DNA of 45,053 nt from Heliocybe sulcata (Eukaryota > Basidiomycota > Agaricomycetes > Gloeophyllales > Gloeophyllaceae), in assembly GCA_004369045.1 (NCBI GenBank), contig ML213503.1, positions 3,276,083 through 3,321,135 on the forward strand, read 5' to 3'. The notes beneath the pieces were generated by a model. That model saw nothing but the letters and a program-made list of their open reading frames with translations. It was not told the DNA's origin and did no database searches. Positions within the stretch are counted from its first letter, which is position 1; each line of letters starts with the position of its first letter. The translations under genes were made by a program, and so were the position numbers. Positions 23,617 to 36,313 of the stretch are shown here, in pieces.

Positions 23617-26600
23617 CTATCGACCATTCCACGGGCTTGGATCAACCCAGTGCGTCGGAGCTTGCGCGACAACCCTCCCACTCCCGATCGATGGTAGGGG
23701 CGGCACGAGCCCACGTGAATTGGATCGTCCATGCCCATCACGAGACGCGAGCGATCCGGTTCGGGACATCGACGGCGCTTGTCCTCGGGAAACGCTGCAT
23801 GTATGTTCCACGTCAGCGACAAATTTACGAGCGGTGTACTACTGCAGGACTGACCTTGAGCCGGGCTGGAGCACAGCAGGGACACCTGCCATAGGTGGTG
23901 CCCAGCTACTGATCCTTTCAGGCCTCTGATCTTTAAGTGTAGGTTCCGAAGATTTGAGTCTATCCCTAGTGCGGCCACAACAACGCCGCTTGATACCTGT
24001 GTGATTATGAGCATTGGTACACTCACCAGCAGGATCGAGAGTCATACACAGCAGCGTCAGGCCTACCACGAACACAAACAAAATCCCACCGGCTACTGAC
24101 ACGGGGACAGCAATTGTGAGATTCTTCTTATACCATGCCTACAGAAGGAATAAGATCAGGATGAGGACAGCGACTGACTTCGCCTCGTACAATTGCCGTC
24201 GCTATGATAGGTCCTGCGTGACATGTGCCTTCCATGCATGTGCCGGCATAACCTAAAGAGCGCTCAGTTGGAGGCCATACCCCGCGGGAACAGGAGCTTA
24301 CCACATGGCGAACCGTCAACAAGTTGAGTCTGCAGGGTAATACATTGGCTTGCCGATGTAGGATCTTGGCAAGAAACCAGGCAGGTTTTGTCGTTTGTGG
24401 CCGGACATGCTTCCTGTAAGTTCATGGACGCCCCTAACTGCTGGCATTGCTCTGTCAGAATTGTCAGTCCCGAGGCAGCCTGGAATGAATTAGGGTACGA
24501 CATACGATTTAGAGACGTGCACTGCCCGCTAGCGCATGCCAATCCACTGCCACAACTCTTGCCTAAGATACAATGAGCATCACGACAATCACGAGGTCCG
24601 TGGAGGAGAACTTGCCATTCGGTGCAAAAACGTCCTCAGGGCACGTGGCGTTGTTGCCCGTGCAAACCTCAGCCGTATCACAAGTCGCATCCTTCGCAGG
24701 CCGGCAAACTTGCGTCGACGGAGCATATTGGCACGAATCCGTGCAGCACTGGCTATTGGTTGGATCGCAGACCGACCCAGAGGTGAACTTGCATGTGGTC
24801 GGGTTGCAGCAAGTCGAGTTCACGCCAGGTCCTGGATCGCAATCTTCTCCAGCCTCGACTATTCCGTTCCCGCACATTTGCAGAGAGATGATTTTCTGCG
24901 ATGGGCTCGGGGCCACCAGACAGGACGTATTCGTCTGCCACCCGGTATTTCCTTGCATCAAGGAACCTAAAAAAGGTACCGCTCACGCTTAGCAACATCA
25001 ACGACAATAACAGAGCACCGGATCTTACAAATATTGCCAAGTGAACAAGGGGAGAATGTGGTCTCTGAAGCGGCAGTTGTTGGGTTCATAACGAATTTCC
25101 CACTGGCGTCGCACTGGTTGGCGGAAAATGGACAGCAGTTGCTAGTTGAGTTGCATCCACTGGTACACTGATCCCTTATGAGGACAAGGACGACGATATC
25201 CGAGATTCTTGAGAGGACTCACATCATGCTGTAATAAAACATAAGCACGACGCCGAGCAAAGCACTGTGAATACTTACGAGGGCACCAAAATTATGTCCA
25301 ATCTCGTGCGAGACGACTTGCCATTCCGTGCGGCCAGCAGTAGACACCGCCGTGCCCGAAACAATGCTTGGAGCATTACCAGATGCTTGCTGCTGGCATC
25401 TGCATACCGTCAAAATGAATCATGTATATCCTAGGAATGCGCTTAAACCGAGGTGGACGTATGACTCACAGTGTTGTTAGCCAAGCAATACCCACTTCGC
25501 TTCCGGTAGGACACCCGCTCATCAGATGCCAGAGTCCTACTCCGTCGTTCGGCCTGTTCCCTCTCCATTGCGAAAAGACAGAGAGTCGATCATTCAACGT
25601 GAGGTTGCCCGGGCCTGTACAATCAACGTTCCAAGGATTGGCTGGATCGGCAACAGTTGGACACCTTCATCAGGATATGGGGTTAGCTAAACACCAGGCC
25701 TTCTGCACAGAATGGCAAGTCAAGCTTACGTCGCGTTGTGCACCTGCAGTTCTACTATTCCGAGACTAACGTTGAAGGTCGTCTGGAAGAAGCGGTCAAT
25801 GCATCGTCGGTGTTTCAGTTACGATATTGATCACCTTATACAACGAGCTGGCCATGTTCCAGTTGTTTAAGATCTGGGTGGTCGCATTCGACGTCGTCCC
25901 GTACATAGCCGTGTAAGCGCAATCGGCTGCGACGCCCATATAAAGCTGGACGGAGTGAGAGGAGTGCACTATACAGACTTGGACTCGGCACATACCACTT
26001 TTTGACTCTGCGGACAACCTGCGTTCTGCCCGATATTATTGATGAAACTAAGAACCTTTAAGTATCTTGCGAACAGCACTGAGAGGAGAGGTGCCTAGCT
26101 CACTTGGTGGTAGTTGTACCGCCGGCGACGTCGTCTCGCTTGGATAGAGCAAATGGATTGAACACGCCTAATGGATCATACCAAGGGCTAGTATCATCCT
26201 GTCGCAGACTAGGGTTGAGACGAGGATCCGTGTTGTATGGTAGTGAATCATGTCCACATGTCCGAGGTGGCGGCGGTAGTTCGGACTCCTCGATAACAAC
26301 ACCTGTGCGTAGGACGTGCTCTTCCAGGTGGGTCATCTCGTCGGAATCGCGGAAGACGACAAGCGGAGAGTCGGGCTCGTCCTGAAGAGCGGTGATAGGC
26401 GAGTCGAATTCGTGCTTGTGGCGGAGATAGTTATCCTTGGTCATGATGTGGTGTATCTGGCCTTGCACGGAGAAAGCGCCTTCGTAGACCGGCGGCGTGC
26501 CCTTCTTGATGTCACCCTGATCGTGGACAATGATACGCGCCCATCCGAGGGTGCGTTGCTGGGACGGACGAGGCAAGGCGCCAGCAGCATCCTCTCTCAT

Positions 26601-27076
26601 GCGCGAAGGGGACTCTTCCTCCGGGACAACCTCTCCCCAGTAGACCTTGACAGCTTCCCGGAGCAAGGGCTCGGTATGGTCGAGGACAGTACGGCCGTCA
26701 GTAGTCGTATGGTAGTAGTTCACCCTGGCTGCAGGGTGGATGAGGTGGTCATTGGGCCGGAGGTGGAGGTGGTAAGTGTGGTCAAAGGCAGAGAGAGTGA
26801 GGCGGAATGTGTCGGAGTGGCGGAGGATGGGAGAGCGGGAGGTGGTGGAACGGGGCTCGTGGGCATTCGGTCGACGGGGAAGGATCTCGAGAGCGAGAGT
26901 GGAAGGGTTGGTGATCCTCTTCAACGGTCGTGCTGGACCAAAAGACGCTAGACAGACATGTGAAGCTCAGCTGGCTGAGACACGTCGCATCATAAGCCGG
27001 ACATACCTGAAACGGCGACAGCATAAATTATGAATACAACGACCAGCGTATGAATTGCATGACCGGGAAAGAGCAT
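23617..27076 (-). CDS. ADAM-family (disintegrin and metalloprotease) membrane zinc protease
   Basis: Type I membrane zinc endopeptidase of the reprolysin (M12B) class; fungal members are known but their substrates are mostly not. Fifteen exons sum to 2673 nt (890 aa): 27007-27076, 26104-26947, 25996-26047, 25835-25945, 25730-25782, 25470-25664, 25279-25399, 25223-25228, 25029-25167, 24616-24966, 24506-24562, 24302-24451, 24191-24252, 23855-24138, 23617-23794. Order: signal peptide (MLFPGHAIHTLVVVFIIYAV), long prodomain with a basic site SKRDD before the catalytic domain, HEIGHNFGALHD, cysteine-rich disintegrin domain (MCGNGIVEAGEDCDPG, CCTDSC, CRPAKDATCDTAEVC), cysteine-rich region, a TM helix (VAGGILFVFVVGLTLL), basic CCGRTR and a Ser/Pro/Arg-rich tail ending WVDPSPWNGR. 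The HD of the zinc motif comes from a 6 nt exon. The intron 24563-24615 uses a GC donor. Confidence 0.92.
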
Positions 27077-27577
27077 CAAGTCGTCAGATTAATAGTCCAC
27101 CTTACCGTCGTCAATCTCCCATCTATGATCCCATGGCCGGCATCGACACACCTTGATTAACAGCAATTCGGACGAGCACCCAACAGCTCTGCCACACTCA
27201 AGAGAACGAAATCAAATGAATGTAGAGAAAGCTCTCAGAGCAGACGGACCCAAGCCGTCGTGAAGGCCAAGTAGACGCGTCGAAACCGAGGCGAAACACC
27301 AGAGCACCAATAACACAAACCACTGAAGCCTGAAGAACCTGGAGGTGAGAAGATGCCTCAAATTAACCTCCCTGGCGACCACAGTCCGCGACCTCCGCAA
27401 TCACTGAGCGTTGCGGTTACAAGGTGCAACGACTTGCATAGCCTCTAATTAGCGCGGTCTATGATTGGCTCCCGGGATGCTATAGCGAGTCAAGTCACAG
27501 CCAAGTGCTCGGGTACAATCAAGGCGTAAATACAACTTTATAAATGCAATGACGATCCTTCTTGAGCACGCCCAAGC
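27077..27577. other. Intergenic, 501 bp
   Basis: Promoter side of the ADAM gene and 3' side of the DUF7704-like gene, both on the minus strand. No supported gene or repeat seen. Confidence 0.55.
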
Positions 27578-28392
27578 TTATAATTGCTTGGGTTTGGGTT
27601 CCTGTCCACCCGGCTTTCCATAGTAATGCGTCTTACGACCTATTCCCTTAAACCATGCCAGTCTGAGGCATTGGGGTGTGCATCAATGATCACAGCTCAT
27701 GAGAATGAAGTACGCACCTTGAGCAGAGAAGGAAGACAGTGAAGGTGATATTTCCATGGGTCATGGGGTTCCATGTACCCGGAGAAAGTTGTATTTCGCG
27801 GGGCAATGCTATGAAAGAGGCAACAACGCTTCGGCAGATGTGAGCAATCAGATACATCAATCCGGTAGATGACACAAGACTTACTGGGTTAGCTGCAAGA
27901 GGGGATCAGCATGGACGGCGCAGTCGCCACATCAAGGAGACACTCACGTCAGCAATGGCCAGCGCAGTAAAGCTGGCTCCCATGATACGCTCCTGAGACA
28001 CGGGATCCCCGCGCAGCGTGTCTCTCACAGCTCTGAATACTATGGAAGAAATGAGGCCCAATAACAAATAACCTGCATAACTACTACTCAGCATCCATCT
28101 GCGCAGTTAAAGCAGGCAGTACTCACAGTTGCCCAACTGCCAGACTGCCATTTGTGACCTAGGATCCAGGACAGCGGGGGCAGAGGTCGGGATGAGTTCT
28201 CTGTGGAACCACGCTGCGCCCGGGTACGTCCAGGCCATGACCGCGGGGAGCATAGTAGAGACTTCGTGGGGGACAAAGTCAGATAAGTATTACAGACGGC
28301 TTGAGAGTGCGAAACGTACAAGGCTCAATGTATAGGAACAATGCCTTGTAGAAACCGGGCAGGGCGGGGAAATCCTCCATGGTGGTCAGCAT
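27578..28392 (-). CDS. Small multi-pass membrane protein, DUF7704-like
   Basis: Exons 28320-28392, 28127-28261, 27948-28072, 27885-27892, 27718-27828, 27578-27662 give 178 aa (174 aa if the second in-frame ATG at 28380 is used). Four hydrophobic segments are visible: FYKALFLYIEPFSTMLPAVM, NCYLLLGLISSIVFRAV, IMGASFTALAIADLTHV and FTVFLLCSRLAWF. The LPGFYKALFLYIEP opening, QLGNCYLLL and ALAIAD pieces match my recollection of the DUF7704 family of fungal membrane proteins, whose function is unknown. The C-terminus is polar and Lys-rich. Exon four is only 8 nt and supplies the LTH after AD. Divergent from the ribosomal protein gene. Confidence 0.75.
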
Positions 28393-29147
28393 GAAGTTGG
28401 GGATGTGGGTCCCGGCTTCTCGGTGGACATTATTAGCGCAGCCTGCCACAATCCATGGGAACTTCTAGCGAGAATGCGATTCGAAGTCTGGCATGACTAC
28501 TGGGAAATGTGGTTGGTGGTGCGCCTGTTGTGTCCTTGGTGGCGACAATGAAGAGGCTGGCAGCAGCTCTGGACCTTTGTGGGCACGCGTTTGTGCACAA
28601 CTCGCGAACAGAAAGGTCCGTATACTGGTATAGTAGCAGTAACCAGTAGCATATATGCACGATCATGAGCACGGATTAATCGCACTTCATCTTATCCTCA
28701 GGCGAGCGAACATTCAACAGAAAACGATTCCCTGTCGTGGCCCAATCGCCGTCTGATAGGAGGGGAGTATCAACAGGTCATCCATTTTGCAGCACTTTTA
28801 TCCCGCCGAAATTACCTCCGATTTCCTGCAATTCATGTTTTGGCGCCAGAGCCGATTATTCCCAAGAAAGCTAAAATCCAGTGGGAAGTACACATCCCGA
28901 CGAAATAATTGTGGCTCAGTTGTGGCGATGTGGCAACGACGCGACTGTCGGCACGACGGCAATCGTGTCATGTACAGTTACAGGAGGGAAGTTGCCGGTG
29001 GCGGTCCTACGTAATCTCGAAGGCGCCGCCAGTCAGCTTATCGCCTCGCTCCCCACCGACCTCGCTCCTCAAGAACAAGGTGAGAAGAGTGCTTGCTCGT
29101 TGTTTGATTCGACGCTGACAGCAAGCTTTTGATGACAGACACCGGCC
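28393..29147. other. Divergent intergenic region before RPL19, 755 bp
   Basis: Holds the promoters of the DUF7704-like gene and RPL19. No supported coding sequence; minus-strand open frames at 28433-28685 have no domain and no splice logic. The right end contains the RPL19 5' UTR and its probable leader intron. Confidence 0.55.
29080..29138 (+). other. Probable 5' UTR intron of RPL19
   Basis: GTGAGA donor and GATGACAG acceptor, 59 nt, ending nine bases before the ATG. It has the window's normal intron size, and leader introns are common in fungal ribosomal protein genes. Confidence 0.5.
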
Positions 29148-29849
29148 ATGGTCAACCTTCGCTCGCAAAAGCGGCTCGCCGCGTCCGTCGCTGGCGTCGG
29201 CAAGCGCAAAATCTGGCTCGACCCCGCCGAGCAGGCGGAGATTGGCAACGCCAACTCGCGCACGCACGTCAAGAAGTTGATCAAGGATGGTCGCGTTATC
29301 ATCAAGCCCACCGTCGTCCACTCTCGCGCACGCACCAAGGCCCTCTTAGCCGCCAAGCGAAAGGGGCGCCATATGGGCCCTGGTAAGAGAAAGGGTACGG
29401 CAGAGGCGCGTATGCCGACGAAGGTGGTGTGGATGCGAAGACAGCGGGTTTTGCGCCGCTTGTTAAGAAAGTACAGAGAGGCGGGCAAGATTGACAAGCA
29501 CCTGTGCGTACCGGCGTTACTTTCTTGGAGTTGCAGACATCTCATTAGCGACGGAATCAATCAGCTATCACTCGCTTTACCAGAAGTCGAAGGGTAACGT
29601 CTTCAAGAACAAGCGTGTGTTGATGGAGTACATTCACAAGGCGAAGGCCGAGAAGACCCGTACCAAGGTCCTCACCGACCAGATGGAGGCCCGCCGCACC
29701 AAGAACAAGGTATGCACTGTTGTGCAGTCTCGCTTACCTTCTGTTCTTACTCCTTTGAACAGGCTGCTCGTGAGCGTCGTGCTGCCCGCACGGCCGAGAA
29801 GCGGCAGGCAATCTTGGCTGTCGAGCACGAGGCCCCCGTTCAGGAGTAA
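29148..29849 (+). CDS. RPL19: 60S ribosomal protein L19e (eL19)
   Basis: Structural protein of the large ribosomal subunit with a long C-terminal helix that reaches the small subunit. Exons 29148-29503, 29565-29709, 29763-29849 sum to 588 nt (195 aa), the usual family length. It begins [19 protein letters not shown] and includes [42 protein letters not shown] and [17 protein letters not shown], then the Arg/Ala-rich tail ending EHEAPVQE. The ATG at 29148 is in a good context (GGCCATGG) and matches the conserved N-terminus. Identity certain. Confidence 0.98.
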
Positions 29850-30146
29850 ACGTTGGAGTTTTCACCCGCACTACCCACCCCAACCCTTCAGCTATTACTG
29901 CTTGTATCCTACGCTATGCATGCATGCCCACTACATACGGTTTCACGATCATATGCGCTCATGTTTCGTTCTGCTTTCTCAGTGCTGCAGTGAGATGTGC
30001 TGAAATGTGTACAGTAATTCGATGTGCGCTGCAGGTCATAAGCGGATGCACGTCATCTTTGACAAAGAGGAAGTCATTCATGAGCTCATGATAAGGTAAA
30101 TATGTCTGAGCTGTGTTAGGGTATACGATACATATCACAAGATACG
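29850..30146. other. Convergent 3' flanks of RPL19 and the MYST gene, 297 bp
   Basis: Pyrimidine-rich just after the RPL19 stop; no gene or repeat seen. Confidence 0.5.
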
Positions 30147-32281
<2,135 letters not shown>

Positions 32282-32402
32282 AGCGGTCCGCGGGATGAAT
32301 TATGCGTATGCTACTGTTTCGATTGAACGGGGCATGCGTGATCGTGACCTCCGTGACTCTGTGCATAGTCGCGTTGTGGCGTTTGCGGTCTTTACCTCCG
32401 CG
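32282..32402. promoter_or_regulatory. 121 bp shared promoter between MYST acetyltransferase and MED9-like gene
   Basis: The two inferred start codons face away from each other across 121 bp, so both core promoters and 5' UTRs must overlap here or extend into each other's first exons. No TATA box was seen. Confidence 0.6.
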
Positions 32403-32885
32403 ATGGCGAGCACTACTGCTGAATATGCTTTGCCAGTAGCAGCATTTGAATCTTTGATTCTCAAACTTCTGAATGTGCTGGAAATGACCCAGCGTCCAGA
32501 AGGCACATCTACTCATCAAGCCAAGCAAACTCTGCTCCAGGCCGTTTGTATCTTCTGAGTTGCAGCCTAGTTACGAGTCTGATGATTTCCCTGGTACACA
32601 GACGAACGAGTTCAAAGAGAGCTTGTCCCATGCGAAGGAACTTGCACATGGCCTGCCTGGTGGGGAGCTCCTCATACAAGAGCAAGACGAGCTGATCAAC
32701 ATGCTGGAACAGCTGAAGGAACGGAAACGGTGCGCCGCCTTCATATGCGCTACATGTAGCACATAGGTAACAATCAGCGAGTTAGAGAAGAACTCGCTGC
32801 ATTCTCAGAGAGGGTCTTCGCGAGTCCAAGGTCGGGCGATACAAAAGCAGACTATGACTCCACGGCATCGACACCGCTCTTCTAA
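32403..32885 (+). CDS. MED9: Mediator complex subunit 9-like protein
   Basis: Small subunit of the Mediator middle module, which links regulators to RNA polymerase II. Exons 32403-32543, 32602-32729, 32786-32885 sum to 369 nt (122 aa). It begins MASTTAEYALPVAAFESLIL. The diagnostic part is the second half: EFKESLSHAKELAHGLPGG, then a helix with LIQEQDELINMLEQLKERKR and REELAAFSERVF, the Med9 pattern of a LPG turn before a coiled coil. The last exon was chosen from frame: only the acceptor ending at 32785 continues the helix. Divergent from the MYST acetyltransferase gene, another transcription factor of the general kind. Small, weakly conserved family, so identity is probable, not certain. 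Confidence 0.75.
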
Positions 32886-33209
32886 GCTGCCCAGATAACG
32901 CAGACCATTTTCCGACTACGTGTACACTCAATAGCCTAGGGATACTCGATCCTATGCAACACCCTGGAGTTTACGGCGAGCTGTCTCGGTCAGAATCGAT
33001 ATCGAGACCATGACGCCGTCAGCCGCCCTCCTCATAAATGTCGGTGTAGGCCATATCACGACGGTCGACTCCCTCCCTCTCCACCCTCTTCTCCCCTAGT
33101 TACTACCTTTATCGTCCTTCTCGGCCTTGACGGCCTTTTCTCCTTCCTCAGGCTGGCCCTCCTCTTTTGTACCTTCAAATAAGCGTCTGTCGGATCCGGT
33201 CTACACGTC
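32886..33209. other. Intergenic, 324 bp
   Basis: 3' flank of the MED9-like gene and promoter of the Kre9-like gene, pyrimidine-rich at about 33065-33160. No gene seen. Confidence 0.5.
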
Positions 33210-34949
33210 ATGTCCTCCACTCGGCTTCACGATACTTTCAAGAGCAATGCTGCTGTCTTCCTCCTGCTAGCGTCTCTGGCCCTCGCCTCAAGCTCGGACA
33301 GTGCACCAAGCATCGAATGGACAAAGCCCGTTCGAGATGACGTTTTCGGTTCTGGGGATACGATAACTGGTCAATGGACTGTTAGTGATGGCTCTCCCGT
33401 TAATGCTCCCTCGTTCAAGTTATGCTCTGCGGGAGACTCTGGAGGTTCGGAGGGAAACCAAGGGACCGATGATAATGGGGGGACTGATAGCAAGAGCGGT
33501 TCGGCTGATGGGGAAGGCGGGACCGATGATAATCCTGGAGATGGAAGCAAAGGCGGTGGCAGTGGGAACAGCAGTAACAGTAGTAGGCGACGTAGGAGTG
33601 ATGGAGGAGAAGGAGGAAGCGATGCTAGCTGCGGCGAAACCGTATGGCCCACTGTTCAGGACAATTCTGGGTCTTACTCTGTGTCCCTGTAAGCTATTAC
33701 ATTTAATCTTATCTAGGCTTGTTGAACTAAGATGATATAGCGCTGTCCCGAATGTCACATCCGCCTCAGGCTACTACCTCCAAATGATCGACGACTTCGG
33801 CAACAAGATGAACTCTCCATCTTTCTCTCTCAGTCGTGCGTTCTTCCTTTCCCGATCCTAAGTATCAATATAAAAACTGACATTCCATCAGCCACGCCAC
33901 CTAGCTCTTCCTCCTCTCTCCCGTTGTCAGCCTCTGACTCGGCCTCTGCTTCAGCTTCGTCATCAAAACCGTCTCACACCCAAGCTCTGGACTCCCCAGC
34001 GTCCACTGCCCCTCCCTCCACATCCTCAGTCGCCAGCTCTAACTCGTACCCGGATCTCGCAGCAGCACACGGCCCGCCGCCAGTTGCAGCGTTCGCCATC
34101 CCGCTCTCCATCGTCGGCGCGATCCTCGTCGCTGCGCTCGTCCTCGGGGTCGTGCACTACCGCAAGCTCAAGCGAGAGCGGGCAAAGGATGCTGAGAGCG
34201 TCAAAAGCATTAGCATCAAGGACGACGAGGAATATTTATCGAGGCGGAGCAGTCTGCTGAGCGATGCCAGTAGGCGGAGTGGAGAGAAGATGTGGGATCC
34301 GGATTGCGTCGGGACGACGTATGGTGAACCTGCCCGTGTGTGGGATGGATACGCGTGGGGAGGGAGGAGGGAGCCTGAGAGGAGGTATGCGACAAGGCAG
34401 GCGTTTCCAGAGGACCATTACACAGCGCCAAGCTACAGCCGCTCCGTTCGAGCGAGTACGCCATCGAGCAGAAGCGTCCGAGTGCCCACAGCACAGTACG
34501 CTCCTTCTGTCCAGCCAACTTTCCCCTCTAGCAGGAGCTATCCCATGCCAAACTATAGCGCCTCGAGCATCCCATCCAGCAGAAGTGTCCCGGCAAGCGC
34601 GTTCCGCGTATCGCGCATGGAGCAGTACCCGTCCATGCACCATATATCCCGTGCGCCAGATCTCTCCGTACAGGATCCATGCTACGGTTCATACGACGGT
34701 CACGGATTGATCGGCCACCATTCGCGATCACCGAACTACCAACATCCTGGATTCTCGATCTATAACCGCGACCATGTGCAGCCACCCGCCCCGCCCATTC
34801 CGGGTTCGCTCTTGCCGTCCAGTCCGGAACTGCGCATGGGGTCACCGGGCGTTGTGCAGCCGGAGAGGGTGTTTGTGAGGAGGGGTGCGCCGGGTGGGGC
34901 GGAGGGGGATGTGTATGATAGGGTAACTAGGATGTTGTATCCGAGATAA
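33210..34949 (+). CDS. Kre9/KNH-like cell-surface protein with one transmembrane helix
   Basis: Exons 33210-33688, 33741-33835, 33892-34949 sum to 1632 nt (543 aa). A signal peptide (AAVFLLLASLALASS) leads to a Kre9/Knh1-like Ig fold: IEWTKPVRDDVFGSGDTI, GQWTVSDGSPV, SFKLCSAG, then CGETVWPTVQDNSGSYSVSL, GYYLQMIDDFGN and SPSFSLS. A Gly/Ser/Asp/Asn-rich run of about 55 residues is inserted in one loop of that fold. Next are a Ser/Thr/Pro-rich stalk (likely O-glycosylated), a TM helix (FAIPLSIVGAILVAALVLGV), a basic stop-transfer YRKLKRER, and a long disordered cytosolic tail with repeated SSRS elements ending TRMLYPR. Family members bind or help build beta-glucan; a sensor or scaffold role for this single-pass form is inference. 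Its last few codons were carried into the duplication at 42.5 kb. Confidence 0.82.
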
Positions 34950-35341
34950 GGGATGGGTATTATGGTCGTGTTGGTGCATAAATGGCTTCGTGCTGTAGTG
35001 CCATATTCCAAGACACCTGATTCAGCATCCGTCTATCGCACTCACTGTGGTTCCGACGCAAGCGTTTACTGAAGGCGAGGTAGGGCGGTTGATGAAGCCT
35101 GCAGCGCGCGACTACGACCAACGTCTGCCCATCCGGTGGCATGGCCATGACCATCTGAGCTCGTTCCATGATCGCTGCTTTATTCAGGGCTCTGAACATA
35201 CCATGAAAGGAATATCGGCTGGCATCTGCGTAAAATTGGAGCTTGACAACATTCATAATTGGTGTGCTATAGTGGCAGCGAGGATATCTGGTGTACACAC
35301 AGCGACGTAGGTCCCGGTTCAGGCTCTATCATTGAGAGCTA
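34950..35341. other. Intergenic part of duplication copy A, 392 bp
   Basis: 3' flanks of the Kre9-like gene (+) and the APH-like kinase (-). No credible gene; it is conserved in order and orientation in copy B. Confidence 0.6.
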
Positions 35342-36313
35342 CTATAGCGGCCGAAACACCGGAGTTTTAGTGAGCTTGTATATACTGCTCTGTTCAGCAT
35401 CGTAGGCGTCGTCCCAGCCGAGTATCTTCTGCTCAAGAGGATAGCAGCCAGTGATCAAGGGTATGTGTTTGAACCAACTTTTCGGTACAGCATCCCTATA
35501 GGCAGCACTCATCGTCCCGATGTATTCGTACCAGGCGGGATAGAAACCTGACATGCCCCAGTCCACGAGCCACAATCTCCCATCTTCCCCAACGACGATA
35601 TTGCGTGCGGTCAGATCGCAGTGCGTGAGAACAAGGTCTTCCGTAGGATTGAACAATCCTAGACCTCTTTTCCCGCATATGCTGTTGAGCTCGTCGCAGA
35701 ACTCTGCCCAGGTGTTGTATGGACCCGTGAACCTGTCACCGAATACCCACAATGGTGTACCGAACTTCTGCAGGGAATCACTCATGGGACCCGGGACTGT
35801 ACACCGCTCATACGCCGTGGACGCAACGCGTAGCTGGCGAATATAAGTGCGCAAGGTCCAAGCCACAATGAATCTTTGCCAGGATGTCATGGACAGCCAT
35901 AGCCGGGCCAAGGGTCTCCCCTTGATGTATTCCATGAGGACATAGGTTCTTCCAGTTTCGCTGGTCAAAACTCGCCGCACTTGGGGCACGGGGATCGATG
36001 TATGTGCACGCACAAATCTGAGTGCGTTCACTTCCGGAAGAATCCAGGGGGCTAAGCCTGCAGCTTTGCAAACAGTGTCGTCGCTGAGGATGCGGACCCT
36101 TCCAGGCCGCCCGAATATATCAGGGCAGTCTGGGTGTGGCGTCGCATTTCTGTACCGTTCTATAATCTCTTCATCCGACCAACTGTCAGTTACGGATACC
36201 TTCTCAACGTCAATGAAAGGCCTTCCTGGAGCCCCATCTGCACGCACCGTGCTGATGCCATTTCCATCTTTAGGCTTCGACTGGTTCAGAACTTCGTCCA
36301 GAAGGTCGGTCAT
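35342..36313 (-). CDS. APH-like small-molecule kinase (aminoglycoside phosphotransferase fold), copy A
   Basis: Single-exon 323 aa protein with the APH/choline-kinase fold common in large families in Agaricomycetes; natural substrates are unknown. It begins MTDLLDEVLNQSKPKDGNG. Visible parts: VRILSDDTVCKA (the ATP-binding strand), PEVNALRFVRAHTSIPVPQV, YVLMEYIKGRPLARLW hinge, the catalytic loop LTHCDLTARNIVV (Asp and Asn kept, Cys in the HxD middle position) and the metal-binding LVDWGMSGFYPAWYEY in place of DFG. The end is EQKILGWDDAY...FRPL. Being intronless is notable among intron-rich neighbours. A copy with about three-quarters or more identical residues by eye lies at 42918-43799. Antibiotic resistance should not be inferred. 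Confidence 0.88.
   Translation of the reverse strand: MTDLLDEVLNQSKPKDGNGISTVRADGAPGRPFIDVEKVSVTDSWSDEEIIERYRNATPHPDCPDIFGRPGRVRILSDDTVCKAAGLAPWILPEVNALRFVRAHTSIPVPQVRRVLTSETGRTYVLMEYIKGRPLARLWLSMTSWQRFIVAWTLRTYIRQLRVASTAYERCTVPGPMSDSLQKFGTPLWVFGDRFTGPYNTWAEFCDELNSICGKRGLGLFNPTEDLVLTHCDLTARNIVVGEDGRLWLVDWGMSGFYPAWYEYIGTMSAAYRDAVPKSWFKHIPLITGCYPLEQKILGWDDAYDAEQSSIYKLTKTPVFRPL

Larger units (their letters stand above)
34931..36313. repeat. Segmental duplication, copy A
   Basis: Block shared with 42486-43893 in the same orientation. It runs from the final codons of the Kre9-like gene (ATGTTGTATCCGAGA) through its 3' flank and the APH-like kinase to that gene's start codon. Shared markers include ATGGTCGTGTTGGTGC, GGCGAGGTAGGGCGG and GGAATATCGGCTGGCAT. 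Confidence 0.85.

Noticed and set aside
23855-24138. A 30 nt intron in the ADAM cytosolic tail (GTGAGT to ACACAG)
   Set aside because: Too short for this genome, in frame and free of stops, so treated as coding. Its removal would change the tail by only ten residues.
29007-29560. Minus-strand open frames across RPL19
   Set aside because: Antisense shadows of a highly biased ribosomal protein gene.
35342-36313. Reading the APH-like kinase as an antibiotic-resistance gene
   Set aside because: The fold is shared, but such kinases form large native families in mushrooms and nothing here points to aminoglycosides or recent bacterial transfer.
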